DNA of 64,000 bases from an uncultured Spirochaetaceae bacterium (lineage in GTDB: Bacteria > Spirochaetota > Spirochaetia > Sphaerochaetales > Sphaerochaetaceae): the NCBI GenBank assembly GCA_944389105.1, contig CALXLD010000039.1:43715-107714 (forward strand), in the 5' to 3' direction. This document shows, one piece after another, positions 34,150 to 42,940 of this stretch; positions within the stretch are counted from its first letter, which is position 1, and every line of letters begins with the position of its first letter. Both the position numbers and the translations under genes were made by a program. The notes beneath the pieces were generated by a model, which saw only the letters and a program-made list of their open reading frames with translations, ran no database searches and was not told the DNA's origin.

Positions 34150-35199
34150 ATGGAAAAGATGTTCAGCGTACCTTTGAAGGGTGGTGCATATACAGATGTT
34201 TTTTCGATAAGCGGAATTGAGAATCTCAGGGAAGTTCTCCAGTCATATGGAGACAATTCCCTTTTTGTCGCAGATGCCAATACCGCATGCTATCTTCCAT
34301 CTGGTGTTGAGAGTATCATACTTCCTCCCGGGGAGAAGGAGAAGAACTGGGCTTCTGTGGACAGGATTCTCTCCAAGGCGCTTTCAATCGGGATGGCAAG
34401 GGATTCTGTTTTTGTCGCCGTAGGCGGAGGAGTTATCCTTGATATGACAGCATTTGCCTCCTCTCTTTATATGAGGGGAGCAAGAACCGTCCTTGTTCCC
34501 ACAACGCTTCTTTCAATGGTTGATGCAACGCTTGGCGGAAAGACCGGTATCGACTATGGCGGTGGAAAGAACCTTGTCGGGACTTTCTATCCTGCAGAAT
34601 CTGTCATGATAGCTTCGGATACTCTGAAGACACTTCCTGACAGAGAGTATAAATGCGGCCTTGGGGAAGTTGTTAAGCATGCATTCCTTTCGTCGGACAG
34701 AAGGCTCCATGATTTTCTTGATTGCAATAAGAAAGCAGTAATGGAGCGTGATTCATCCGTCCTTGGCGAGATGATAAGGCTTTCCCTTGAGGTGAAGATT
34801 GAATACATAACAAAGGATCCTGAGGAAAAGAAGGGAATCAGGTCAGCCCTCAACCTTGGCCATACATTTGGTCATGCACTTGAAGCCATGAGAGGCTTTG
34901 AAATATCTCACGGAGAGGGGGTTGCATGGGGAATGGGAAGAGCTTTCGATGCCGGCAGGATGCTTGGGATAACACCTACGGAGTATGCGGATGAGGCTCT
35001 TTCTCTTATCAGGGACTTTGGCTTCGATACCTCCTATAGAATCAGCAAAGATGATTTCCCTGCTTTCTACAGCGCTATAGCAAAGGATAAGAAGAAGAAA
35101 GGCGGAGAGGTGAGATTTGTCCTTATGGAAGGACAGGGTAAGCCAGTTCTGCTTCCGCTTGAGCAAAGTACCATAATGGAGGCAGTTGCCGGGGCGTGA
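34150..35199 (+). CDS. aroB: 3-dehydroquinate synthase
   Basis: This 349-aa NAD- and zinc-dependent enzyme of the shikimate pathway converts DAHP to 3-dehydroquinate. Signatures: FVAVGGGVILDMTAFASSLYMRGARTVLVPTTLLSMVDATLGGKTGIDY, KNLVGTFYPAES, CGLGEVVKHAFLS (zinc Glu), LNLGHTFGHALEA (zinc His) and FEISHGEGVAWGM (second zinc His). The start was set at ATG 34150, 6 nt after the -10. An in-frame TTG at 34126 lies inside the promoter. No other aro gene is adjacent. Confidence 0.95.
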   Translation: MEKMFSVPLKGGAYTDVFSISGIENLREVLQSYGDNSLFVADANTACYLPSGVESIILPPGEKEKNWASVDRILSKALSIGMARDSVFVAVGGGVILDMTAFASSLYMRGARTVLVPTTLLSMVDATLGGKTGIDYGGGKNLVGTFYPAESVMIASDTLKTLPDREYKCGLGEVVKHAFLSSDRRLHDFLDCNKKAVMERDSSVLGEMIRLSLEVKIEYITKDPEEKKGIRSALNLGHTFGHALEAMRGFEISHGEGVAWGMGRAFDAGRMLGITPTEYADEALSLIRDFGFDTSYRISKDDFPAFYSAIAKDKKKKGGEVRFVLMEGQGKPVLLPLEQSTIMEAVAGA

Positions 35200-35202
35200 G
35201 AT

Positions 35203-35227
35203 GCGGTGCTGCATTTCACAGCACCTG
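35203..35227. terminator. Hairpin between convergent aroB and hrpA
   Basis: A 7-bp stem (35205-35211 with 35219-35225) starts 6 bp after the aroB stop and lies 5 bp from the hrpA stop. There is no T tract, so it may act on either strand or simply mark the 3' ends. Confidence 0.4.
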
Positions 35228-35231
35228 CAAT

Positions 35232-37670
35232 TCAATCATCCATATCCAGAGCTGTTGTTATCCTCTGCTGCAGGTAGAGGATCTTCTTTCTTAGCTTTTC
35301 CTGCTTCTTAGGAATTCTGTCTATCATTGAGGAGAGCGCGAAAAGAGTTTCCTTTGCCGCGGCTCCGATACTTGGCATTGGGGAGAGTGAGTACTTTCCA
35401 CCCCTGTCTGTGATAGCTAGGAATGAAAACTCCTTCTTTCCAGAAATCATCGGAAAGAAAGCGGAATCCAGAAGTGCACTTATCTCGCCATATTCACGTC
35501 TGGCGGGATCGAATTTTCCTTTTATCTTTGATTTTACAGGGGCCTGCACATTTGGGATCAGGCTGATTTCCTTGTCAATCCTTGAAGCCTTGAGCTGTGT
35601 CTTTGAATAGTATTGGCCGCACTTAAGATAGAATTTGATAGCACCGGATCTTACCTTCAGCTTCCTTGCCTCCTGGAGAGGAATAGCATAGACCTCCTTG
35701 CCATGCTTTGATGTTATCCTGTACTTCTCCAAATCGCCCATGCTGTCGCGAAGAATAAGCTTTTCCTTCTTCTTCCCGGATGGAAGTCTCAGTTCTTCCA
35801 GAAGGGTAGGATCCACCTGCTGTATCCAGTCCTTCCTCAGCGGAGATACTGTGCGTGCATACATCTTTGTTGTCTGGACTATTTCTCCTGCAAGTATATA
35901 CTGAGGTGGTATTGTAAACCATGCCGAACCCGGATGGATTATTATTCTATCTGCGGTGAGTGACTTGTATGAGAAGCGATCAATCCTCATGCATACATAT
36001 TGCCGTAATCCTGCAGTCAGACAGCAGAAGTATTCAGGAATAGAATGCTTGTCAAGAACAGGAATCCCCATCTGGGATACTATCGATTCGAGCTGGTCCT
36101 TTATGTGGACGATTTCCTCCATTGATTCGTAATCAAGATAATGGGTTTTCGCGAATGACTGCTTATCCTTCTTGCCCGGAAGGCTTCTGTATTTTTCAAA
36201 AAGCCTGAGTATGGTGACAAAGTCTCCGTAGACCTTGTCTGAAAGCGCATGATGGGAATCTCTTGCTTTCAGTTCCTCACCTGGAGGAAGAATGTACGGG
36301 GTTCTTGCAGAGAGGAAAGCCACGGCTGTCAGCACATCGGAAATCACATCCGGATAATTCATTATCGCTTCCACGATTACTCTGGAAAGACGTGGCAGCA
36401 ATGGGAAGATAATCATCATTTCACCTATTGATGTCAGATGGTGGTTCTTCTCAATCGCGCCAATGAGCATGAGCGTCTCCTCCGCTGAAGCTAGTGCGCT
36501 TTTCTTTGGCGGGGTAATGAAAGGAAATGATGCTGTATTGTAGATTTCAAGCTCGCTCATTCTCAGGACAACCTCTGCGAGATCTGAATGGAGGATTTCC
36601 TCCTCCGAGTATTCTGGCCTCATCCTGTAGTTGTCCTCACTGTACATTCTGTAGCATATTCCAGGAGCGGTGCGCCCAGCTCTTCCTTTTCTCTGGTCCG
36701 CGGAAGCTCTTGATATCGGCATTGGAAGGAGGGCTGAAGTGAAGTTCTTCTGATTATAGAAGTTGATCTTTGCCATTCCGGAATCTATGACAGTTCTTAT
36801 TCCATCGATTGTGATTGATGTTTCCGCAATATTGGTTGATACGACAACCTTCATCATTCCTTCTTCTGTCGGAATGAAGACTCTTTCCTGCTCCTCCTTT
36901 GAAAGACGCCCATACAGAGGGTAGATCTGATAATTGCCGTTCCTGTCAGAGTACTCAAGCTCCTCCACGCACCTCTTTATTTCTGCCTCACCAGGCAGGA
37001 AGATAAGAACATCACCTTCATTATCTTCCCAGCTTTTCCTTACCAGAGCTGCTATCTTTGCATAGTAGTAGTCTTCTGTGTCGCGCGAAAGAAGGGCAGG
37101 GATGTATTTTACATCGACATTGTATGGCCTTGAATCAATTGATATTATCGGGGCTCCATCGAAGAAATCCGAAAATGAGGAAGCATTTATTGTTGCGCTT
37201 GAGATTATGATCTTCAGGTCATTCCTTTCTCTTGTGATTTCCTTCAGAAGGCCAAGTATGAAGTCTATATTCAGACTCCTTTCATGTGCCTCATCAACCA
37301 TTATGACGGAATACTTTGACAGGACCTTATCCTGTTTCACTTCCTGCAGAAGTATACCGTCAGTCATGATCTTTATCCTGGTTGTCTTGTCGGAAGTGTC
37401 CGTGAATCTCATTTTATAGGCACAGTAGGCTCCTTCATCGTTTATCTGTTTTCTGATGAAGGAACATACCGACATTGCTGCGATACGGCGTGGCTGGGTT
37501 ATTCCGATTATCCCATTCTTGTCGTAGCCCGCTTCTTTGAGAATCAGCGGAATCTGTGTTGTCTTTCCGGAGCCGGTAGGGCTTTCGACGATTATTGTCT
37601 GATTGCTCTCCAGCCCTTTCAGTATTTCATCTCTGTGCCTGTATACCGGAAGATTCCTGAATTCAATCAA
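35232..37670 (-). CDS. hrpA: DEAH-box RNA helicase, HrpA-like
   Basis: This 812-aa superfamily 2 helicase has motif I SPTGSGKTTQIPL, Ia TQPRRIAAMSV, II DEAH (MVDEAHERSLNIDF), III SAT (ISSATINA), V STNIAETSITIDG and VI QRKGRAGRTAPG. HA2, a ratchet and an OB-fold region follow to about residue 680. It is much shorter than E. coli HrpA (about 1300) and lacks that protein's long C-terminal extension. It probably unwinds mRNA or ribosome-bound RNA. The start overlaps the hisS stop by 4 bp, so it is translated from the hisS message. Confidence 0.92.
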   Translation of the reverse strand: MIEFRNLPVYRHRDEILKGLESNQTIIVESPTGSGKTTQIPLILKEAGYDKNGIIGITQPRRIAAMSVCSFIRKQINDEGAYCAYKMRFTDTSDKTTRIKIMTDGILLQEVKQDKVLSKYSVIMVDEAHERSLNIDFILGLLKEITRERNDLKIIISSATINASSFSDFFDGAPIISIDSRPYNVDVKYIPALLSRDTEDYYYAKIAALVRKSWEDNEGDVLIFLPGEAEIKRCVEELEYSDRNGNYQIYPLYGRLSKEEQERVFIPTEEGMMKVVVSTNIAETSITIDGIRTVIDSGMAKINFYNQKNFTSALLPMPISRASADQRKGRAGRTAPGICYRMYSEDNYRMRPEYSEEEILHSDLAEVVLRMSELEIYNTASFPFITPPKKSALASAEETLMLIGAIEKNHHLTSIGEMMIIFPLLPRLSRVIVEAIMNYPDVISDVLTAVAFLSARTPYILPPGEELKARDSHHALSDKVYGDFVTILRLFEKYRSLPGKKDKQSFAKTHYLDYESMEEIVHIKDQLESIVSQMGIPVLDKHSIPEYFCCLTAGLRQYVCMRIDRFSYKSLTADRIIIHPGSAWFTIPPQYILAGEIVQTTKMYARTVSPLRKDWIQQVDPTLLEELRLPSGKKKEKLILRDSMGDLEKYRITSKHGKEVYAIPLQEARKLKVRSGAIKFYLKCGQYYSKTQLKASRIDKEISLIPNVQAPVKSKIKGKFDPARREYGEISALLDSAFFPMISGKKEFSFLAITDRGGKYSLSPMPSIGAAAKETLFALSSMIDRIPKKQEKLRKKILYLQQRITTALDMDD

Positions 37671-38956
37671 TTCTTTCTGTCCTTGACGATTTTTTCCAAT
37701 GCCTCTGAATAAGAGAATGTCTCCCTTGTCCTCAGATCCTTTACGCTGATATCAGCGTCATTGAATGTAAGAAGATAAGGAATGTTTCCGCTTTCGGCTG
37801 CAGCGTAGATTTTCTTCATCTTCGCCTCTGGATTCAGATAGACGGATACATTGAGGCCATTCTCCCTTAGCTCCCTTGCGGTCTTCATGGCTTCGCTCTC
37901 CATTCCTGCTTTCGGAACTACGAGGACATCAGCTGCTGCAGTATCGCAGAGAAGAGGGCTTTTCAGTTCTTCCAGTGCAGCAAGGAGCCTATCCAGTCCT
38001 ATGGAGGAACCGACACCAGGTGTCTTTTCCTTCATATATAGAGAGGCAAGATCGTTATAACGTCCACCGGAGCATACTGAGCCGATCGATGGAAGATCGT
38101 CAAGGAATGTCTCGTATACTATTCCTGTGTAGTAATCAAGACCTCTTGTTATCGATGGGTCGAATACAAAAGACTTCTCAATACCAAGATCGGAGAGTAT
38201 CGAATATATCTCCCTCATTCTCCTTGATGGATCTGATTCACCTCCTGAAAGCTTCTCAAGCTCCTCAAGGGTTTCCATGAAGCTCCTTCCTTCCCCTGCA
38301 GTGATATACGAGAGGATGCTCTCTGCCTTATCCTCGCTTCCTGTTATCCCGGTAAGGAGATTCTTTACTTCTTCCTCTCCGATTTTCCTGAGTTTATCGA
38401 CAGTGCGCAGGACTTCTATGCTCTTGTCGCCAAGGTCAAGGCTGGACAGAAAGAGGCTGAAGAGCCCGCGGTGTGAGATGTGGAATGTATAGTGCTCGAT
38501 TCCAAGAGTTGCAAAAGATGTATGCATCAGCGACAGTATTTCTGCATCTGATATTGCGTTATCGGCACCTACGATATCAAAATCACACTGTATGAATTCC
38601 CTGTAGCGTCCTTTCTGCGGGTTTTCGCCTCTCCATACCTTGGAGATATGATAACGTCTGAAAGGCACTCCCACATCATCGTGATGGGCTGCCATGAAAC
38701 GGGCAAAGGGAACGGTGAGGTCAAAACGCATCGCAACATCCCTTCCTCCGTTGTCCTTGAAGCGGAAAATCTGCTTATCTGTCTCTCCGCCTCCTTTTCC
38801 AAGGAGCACTTCGGTGTATTCAAGCACCGGAGTATCGATTGGAACGAATCCGAATGAGGAAAAAACATCCTCCAGCTTTCTTATAATCCTTTTCTTTGGG
38901 ATCTCGTCTTTCGGCAGACTGTCCCTGAATCCTTTCAGTACGACTGGATCAATCAT
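37667..38956 (-). CDS. hisS: Histidyl-tRNA synthetase
   Basis: This 429-aa class II aminoacyl-tRNA synthetase shows motif 2 as AMRFDLTVPFARFMA, with RRYHISKVWRGENPQKGRYREFIQCDFDIVG. The histidine-specific loops RGLDYYTGIVYE and SVCSGGRYNDLASLYM, and motif 3 GSSIGLDRLLAALE, are present. A C-terminal anticodon-binding domain covers about residues 335-429. The -10 sits 6 nt before ATG 38956, so a leaderless mRNA is predicted. hrpA is downstream in the same operon. Confidence 0.96.
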   Translation of the reverse strand: MIDPVVLKGFRDSLPKDEIPKKRIIRKLEDVFSSFGFVPIDTPVLEYTEVLLGKGGGETDKQIFRFKDNGGRDVAMRFDLTVPFARFMAAHHDDVGVPFRRYHISKVWRGENPQKGRYREFIQCDFDIVGADNAISDAEILSLMHTSFATLGIEHYTFHISHRGLFSLFLSSLDLGDKSIEVLRTVDKLRKIGEEEVKNLLTGITGSEDKAESILSYITAGEGRSFMETLEELEKLSGGESDPSRRMREIYSILSDLGIEKSFVFDPSITRGLDYYTGIVYETFLDDLPSIGSVCSGGRYNDLASLYMKEKTPGVGSSIGLDRLLAALEELKSPLLCDTAAADVLVVPKAGMESEAMKTARELRENGLNVSVYLNPEAKMKKIYAAAESGNIPYLLTFNDADISVKDLRTRETFSYSEALEKIVKDRKN

Positions 38957-38962
38957 GACTTG

Positions 38963-38991
38963 ATGATAACATTAAAGAAAAGCAGGGACAA
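38963..38991 (-). promoter_or_regulatory. Leaderless-type promoter of hisS
   Basis: Minus strand TTGTCC (38991-38986), a 17-bp spacer, TATCAT (38968-38963), then exactly 6 nt to ATG 38956. The -10 and its distance to the start codon are the same as for aroB. Confidence 0.65.
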
Positions 38992-39014
38992 TCGAATGGA
39001 TTGTATTCACCATC

Positions 39015-39044
39015 TTGCAGAATTTCCCTGTTTTTCACTAAAGT
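39015..39044 (+). promoter_or_regulatory. Leaderless-type promoter of the pcnB-like gene
   Basis: TTGCAG (39015-39020), an 18-bp spacer and TAAAGT (39039-39044), then 6 nt to GTG 39051. Confidence 0.45.
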
Positions 39045-39050
39045 ATCTCT

Positions 39051-40283
39051 GTGTTCATACGTTATAAGAATGACGGAAAAGGACGGAGTGTTCCTGTAGC
39101 TAAGATATATACGCAGAAGGAGCACCCGATAACAAATAGTCAGATAGATAAGGATGCTCTCTGGGCAATAAGGAAGATTCAGCAGGCTGGGGGAGAGGCT
39201 TATATAGTCGGTGGCGCCATCCGTGATATGATGCTGTCCCGGAAGCCTAAGGATTTCGATATCGCGACATCCCTTTCTCCCCGCCAGGTCCAGCGCCTTT
39301 TCTGGAATGCCAGGATAATCGGGCGCCGTTTCCGCATAGTTCATCTTTTTTTCAGCGGCAAGATAATAGAAGTCACGACATTCCGTTCCGATGAAGAGAA
39401 TTTCGAGGATGGAAGGAATAATCTCTATGGTACGATTGAGCAGGATGCAAGACGGAGGGATTTCTCGATAAACAGCCTTTACTATAATCCTTCCAATGGC
39501 CAGATCCTTGATTTCAACGATGCAATGGCGGATTTCAGGAAGAAGGTAATCCGCTCTCTTATTCCTCTTTCCTATACCTTTTCCGAAGATCCTGTAAGAA
39601 TGATCAGGGCCCTGAAGTATCAGGCAACTACCGGTTTTTCCCTGAAGCATGATGTAAAAAAGGCAATAAAGAAGAATGCAGAACACATTCAGTCCTGCTC
39701 GACATCGCGTCTTACAGAGGAAATATCGAAGATTCTTGCTTCTGGTTCTTCCTACCAGATCCTGATGAATCTGAGAAAGTATGGTCTGCTGCAGTTTATC
39801 CTTCCATGCTGGTCAATGTATGCAGGCATAGATGCTGTAAGGGAGTCTCTTGAAGGTCTTGACAGCAGGATCAATGAGGCAAAAAAAGACGGTGAGCCTG
39901 TTGCAAAGGAAGAGCAGCTCTATGCATTCATAAAACCTCTTCTTGTCATTGATCCGGAGATGGCTCCGGAAGAGCTTTTCCATGAGGCGTTCAGACAGGC
40001 AAAGGTCCTTATATCTCCGATGACCCCTCCGAATTATGAGCTGGAAAAGGCTGTGGATATGGTGCTGAGGGATCTCGGTATAAAGAGAAACAGGGGCAGG
40101 CGGTCTGCAGAGGCCAGGGCTCTCAGAAAGAAGCCGAACACACTTGGCCGGAAGAGCGCTGCCAATGAGGAGCTTTCTTCTGTTCCTCAGAAGAAGAGGA
40201 AGAAAAAGAAGAAGGGATCAAAGAGGGAAAGGGTTGCTTTGCCGGAACAGGCTAAGACGCTTGCAGAGGAGCACGATCTTTAG
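39051..40283 (+). CDS. pcnB: Poly(A) polymerase / tRNA nucleotidyltransferase family protein, PcnB-like
   Basis: This 410-aa class II nucleotidyltransferase has the head motif YIVGGAIRDMMLSRKPKDFDIATS, with the catalytic Asp pair (DFD), followed by RRFRIVHLFF, EVTTFR, RRDFSINSLYY and DPVRMIRALKY. The RF-R-V-H pattern and the basic C-terminal tail (KKRKKKKKGSKRER) favour a PcnB-type poly(A) polymerase over a CCA-adding enzyme. GTG 39051 is the only sensible start, because the first ATG lies within the active-site motif. Its stop overlaps the stop of the convergent gene at 40280-40283. Confidence 0.88.
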   Translation: MFIRYKNDGKGRSVPVAKIYTQKEHPITNSQIDKDALWAIRKIQQAGGEAYIVGGAIRDMMLSRKPKDFDIATSLSPRQVQRLFWNARIIGRRFRIVHLFFSGKIIEVTTFRSDEENFEDGRNNLYGTIEQDARRRDFSINSLYYNPSNGQILDFNDAMADFRKKVIRSLIPLSYTFSEDPVRMIRALKYQATTGFSLKHDVKKAIKKNAEHIQSCSTSRLTEEISKILASGSSYQILMNLRKYGLLQFILPCWSMYAGIDAVRESLEGLDSRINEAKKDGEPVAKEEQLYAFIKPLLVIDPEMAPEELFHEAFRQAKVLISPMTPPNYELEKAVDMVLRDLGIKRNRGRRSAEARALRKKPNTLGRKSAANEELSSVPQKKRKKKKKGSKRERVALPEQAKTLAEEHDL

Positions 40284-41137
40284 CCCCATTCCTCTATCTC
40301 TATATTCACCGCTCTGACCATGACTCCGCCGTATCGTTCGATACAGTCGGTAATATATTCCTGAAGGTCGGAGATTGTTGTTCCCATATAGTGCCTTGCT
40401 GGCAGCTGGAGTGTGACGCTGATTGAATATGTTGAATCCGTATTCCTGACACCCCTGACTTTCTTTACTTTCATTACAGGGTCATATTCGCCTATGGCGT
40501 GCTTTACCATCTGCGTCAATACGGCTTCCGAAAGCTCTTCCTTGTCCGGCCTCGAGAATTCAGGTCTTACGATGGTCTTCTCATAGGTCTGGTTCTTCTT
40601 CATGTGGCCTTTCTTGCCCATGAATACCTTCATTGAGTCATAAACTATCTGAGGAGCAGAGCGTGTGACTTCTATTGATGGGACAGGGATAACGTGCTTT
40701 CCTTCTGTGTATCTGATCCGCATCGCTGTCTCGATTTCCTCTTCCGAGGCTACGTCCTCAATGTGGATTATTTTCTCAGGCTCTGGAAGTTCTAGACGTT
40801 TTGCTATCTTCCTTACCATTTTCTCCGATGTCCCGATGATCATGATGCGCTTGTACCTTTCCTTGAGAAGCGCACTCATTATTTCATTGCGGTGATCATC
40901 ATCATCGAAAACAGCGGTCCTTACAGCTGCTATGAAGTTCGGATCTCTTTTTGCAGAATGTCCTGCAAGTATCTTATCGCCCTTTATGAGCAGTCCATCA
41001 TCTATTATCAGATCGATATGATGCTTTGCGGCGACAAGCTTGGAGTGATAGCTTTTCCCCGTTCCTGATCTTCCGACCAGGGCGTAGACTTTCACTCCTC
41101 TTAATTTTGAGAATGCGAACTGGAAAATCCGATTCAT
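40280..41137 (-). CDS. P-loop NTPase with an Asp23-like C-terminal domain, function unknown
   Basis: This 285-aa protein has an early Walker A, ALVGRSGTGKSYHSK (residues 18-32), then LIIDDGLLIKGDKILAG, a possible Walker B region. Residues 190-285 (LSEAVLTQMVKHAIGEYDPVMKV through TTISDLQEYITDCIERYGGVMVRAVNIEIEEW) have the pattern of Asp23/Gls24 domains. The combination is not one I can name. It may sense or regulate envelope or translation stress, but this is guesswork. TATAAT with an extended TG lies 6 nt before ATG 41137, so the mRNA should be leaderless. Confidence 0.65.
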   Translation of the reverse strand: MNRIFQFAFSKLRGVKVYALVGRSGTGKSYHSKLVAAKHHIDLIIDDGLLIKGDKILAGHSAKRDPNFIAAVRTAVFDDDDHRNEIMSALLKERYKRIMIIGTSEKMVRKIAKRLELPEPEKIIHIEDVASEEEIETAMRIRYTEGKHVIPVPSIEVTRSAPQIVYDSMKVFMGKKGHMKKNQTYEKTIVRPEFSRPDKEELSEAVLTQMVKHAIGEYDPVMKVKKVRGVRNTDSTYSISVTLQLPARHYMGTTISDLQEYITDCIERYGGVMVRAVNIEIEEWG

Positions 41138-41143
41138 GGTGCA

Positions 41144-41152
41144 ATTATAGCA
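41144..41152 (-). promoter_or_regulatory. Extended -10 promoter of the P-loop/Asp23-like gene, leaderless type
   Basis: Minus strand TGC-TATAAT (41152-41144), then 6 nt to ATG 41137. There is no good -35, as expected for an extended -10. Confidence 0.65.
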
Positions 41153-41167
41153 TCAAAGCTGAAAGAT

Positions 41168-42196
41168 TCACACAAGACCGAGCATGTGCTGGAGAAGCAG
41201 CGACGTGATTGTAATCATTGTCCAGCATGTAAATCCCAGAAACAGAGGCTTTCCTCCGGTTTTCACTAGCTTTACGATATCTGTATTGAGTCCTATCGCC
41301 GCCATCGCAAGGACTATCATGAATTTCGAGAGGTTCTTGAACGGAGTGAAGAACGATGCGGATACACCCAGAGACATAAGCACTGTTGTAATAACTGATG
41401 CCAGGACAAAATAAATGATGAAAAACGGGAAGATCTTCCTGATTGACACTTTTTCTCCGCTTTTCCCTTCCTTTCTTGTCCTGATGACAGCAAGGACAAG
41501 GGTTATCGGGATAATCGCAAGAGTTCTTGTCAGCTTTACGGTTACGGCTTTGTCCAGCGTCTCTGTTCCAAGTCCCCACATGCTGTCCCAGGTTGAGGCA
41601 CACGCAGTGACTGATGATGTGTCATTTACAGCTGTCCCGGCAAAGATCCCAAAAGGCGTTCCATCTGCTGTGCTGAAGCCTATGGCAGTTCCAAGTATGG
41701 GGAAGATTATTGCTGCAAGCACATTGAAGAAGAATATTACTGAGATTGACTGGGCAACTTCTTCATCATCAGCACCTATCACAGGAGCCGAGGCTGCGAT
41801 TGCCGAGCCTCCGCAGATTGATGATCCGATTCCGATAAGTGCTGCTGTATTGCCGCTGATCCTGAGTGCCTTCGATACAAGGTAGGCAGCTATCAGGGAT
41901 ATCGAGATTGTCGATACGATGATGGGAAGTGACTGCAGCCCTGTCTCCGCCACTACAGATAGATTCATTCCAAAACCCAGAAGAATGACTGCCCACTGCA
42001 GGACTTTCTTTGATACGAATCTGATTCCGCTGTCAAACTGGCTTCTGTTCTTCATGAAAACGGCCACAGCCATTCCAATAACTATTGCTATTATGGCGCC
42101 GCCTATTACAGGAAAGATAAGACCGAGGATATATGCAGGAACTGCAATCAGGAGGGAAAGGAGAGTTCCTTTCCAGATTGTAGAGATTTTTGTCAT
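41168..42196 (-). CDS. YeiH family (UPF0324) membrane protein, putative sulfate exporter
   Basis: This 342-aa protein has about 10 helices and matches the YeiH/UPF0324 family: LLGFGMNLSVVAETGLQSLPI, the highly conserved LIGIGSSICGGSAIAASAPVIGA, FAGTAVNDTSSVTACAS, KLTRTLAIIP and a C-terminal AAIGLNTDIVKLVKTGGKPL. Family members are annotated as sulfate or sulfite/cysteate-linked exporters without firm proof. A CATACT hexamer lies 6 nt before the ATG with no Shine-Dalgarno sequence. The DNA glycosylase gene lies just upstream on the same strand. Confidence 0.9.
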   Translation of the reverse strand: MTKISTIWKGTLLSLLIAVPAYILGLIFPVIGGAIIAIVIGMAVAVFMKNRSQFDSGIRFVSKKVLQWAVILLGFGMNLSVVAETGLQSLPIIVSTISISLIAAYLVSKALRISGNTAALIGIGSSICGGSAIAASAPVIGADDEEVAQSISVIFFFNVLAAIIFPILGTAIGFSTADGTPFGIFAGTAVNDTSSVTACASTWDSMWGLGTETLDKAVTVKLTRTLAIIPITLVLAVIRTRKEGKSGEKVSIRKIFPFFIIYFVLASVITTVLMSLGVSASFFTPFKNLSKFMIVLAMAAIGLNTDIVKLVKTGGKPLFLGFTCWTMITITSLLLQHMLGLV

Positions 42197-42202
42197 GCAT
42201 GC

Positions 42203-42231
42203 AGTATGTCGGAAAGCTTCATTAATTGGAA
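42203..42231 (-). promoter_or_regulatory. Possible leaderless-type promoter of the YeiH gene
   Basis: Minus strand TTCCAA (42231-42226), a 17-bp spacer, CATACT (42208-42203), then 6 nt to ATG 42196. The -35 lies within the end of the glycosylase gene. Match quality is modest. Confidence 0.35.
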
Positions 42232-42710
42232 GTGAGGGGCACTCTCCATTTGTCTATCAGCTTTTCCAGTGTCCACGCGGCATTTGCAGGGGAGGTTGAT
42301 GGCAGGCATAGGGCGTCAATGCCTGTAATCGAAAAGATGTATTTCCTATAGATTTCATAAGCTTTTCTTCCGTTTGTTATTATTCTTTCTATTCTTGTCT
42401 CAGAGAGCAGGGCGGGAATGTTATTCGGGAGCGCATCGATTATTGAGGCATCTGATGAGCCTTCTATCCTGCAGGAAGCTATTGAATCCCATATGGCTAT
42501 GCCGTTTTTTAGAAGCAGATCCTTCTTTTCCGGAATGGTATGAACTTCAGTTCTGAAGATTCTTTCAAGCATTGGCCAGAACCTGTTTCTTGGATGTCCG
42601 TAATAAAATCCTTCCTCTCTTGATTTTACAGATGGAAATGACCCCAGGACAAGGATCCTTGACTCCCTGTCATAGATCGGAGGAAACGGATGGGTAAGGA
42701 AATCATTCAT
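42222..42710 (-). CDS. DNA-deoxyinosine glycosylase (uracil-DNA glycosylase superfamily, family 6-like)
   Basis: This 162-aa protein has motif 1 SRILVLGSFPSVKSREEGFYYGHPRNRFWPML and motif 2 LPSTSPANAAW. This matches the hypoxanthine-DNA glycosylase group, which removes deaminated adenine and starts base excision repair. Asn in HPRNRFWP is the family's usual catalytic residue. Length (about 160) is normal. A GATAAT hexamer lies 8 nt before the ATG, with TGGCCA 16 bp further up and no Shine-Dalgarno sequence. The mRNA is likely short-leadered or leaderless. Confidence 0.88.
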   Translation of the reverse strand: MNDFLTHPFPPIYDRESRILVLGSFPSVKSREEGFYYGHPRNRFWPMLERIFRTEVHTIPEKKDLLLKNGIAIWDSIASCRIEGSSDASIIDALPNNIPALLSETRIERIITNGRKAYEIYRKYIFSITGIDALCLPSTSPANAAWTLEKLIDKWRVPLTSN

Positions 42711-42825
42711 ACATACATATTATCTGCATCAGGCAATTCCTGGCCAGAACAGCAGCTTGATGATGGTAATATCCGGGCACTATTCTGCTATCTTCCTTTA
42801 TTCCTTTTCCTGGATATTGGTAAAT

Positions 42826-42837
42826 CTTTATCGATAA
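42826..42837. promoter_or_regulatory. Perfect 12-bp palindrome upstream of the rnf promoter
   Basis: TTTATCGATAAA lies in an AT-rich stretch about 80 bp before the predicted rnf transcription start. It may be a regulator site. The rest of 42711-42881 shows no gene. Confidence 0.35.
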
Positions 42838-42881
42838 ATAATTCTAGTATATACATTTGCCTAAATTTGGCTGTTTTGCAG

Positions 42882-42910
42882 TTGAGATTCAACTTTCAGC
42901 GGTATACAAT
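42882..42910 (+). promoter_or_regulatory. rnf operon promoter
   Basis: TTGAGA (42882-42887), a 17-bp spacer and TACAAT (42905-42910), each five of six matches. It gives a leader of about 24 nt carrying AAGGAG (42926-42931) 9 nt before ATG 42941. Confidence 0.8.
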
Positions 42911-42940
42911 CGATATGTCATTATTAAGGAGCGTATTTAG

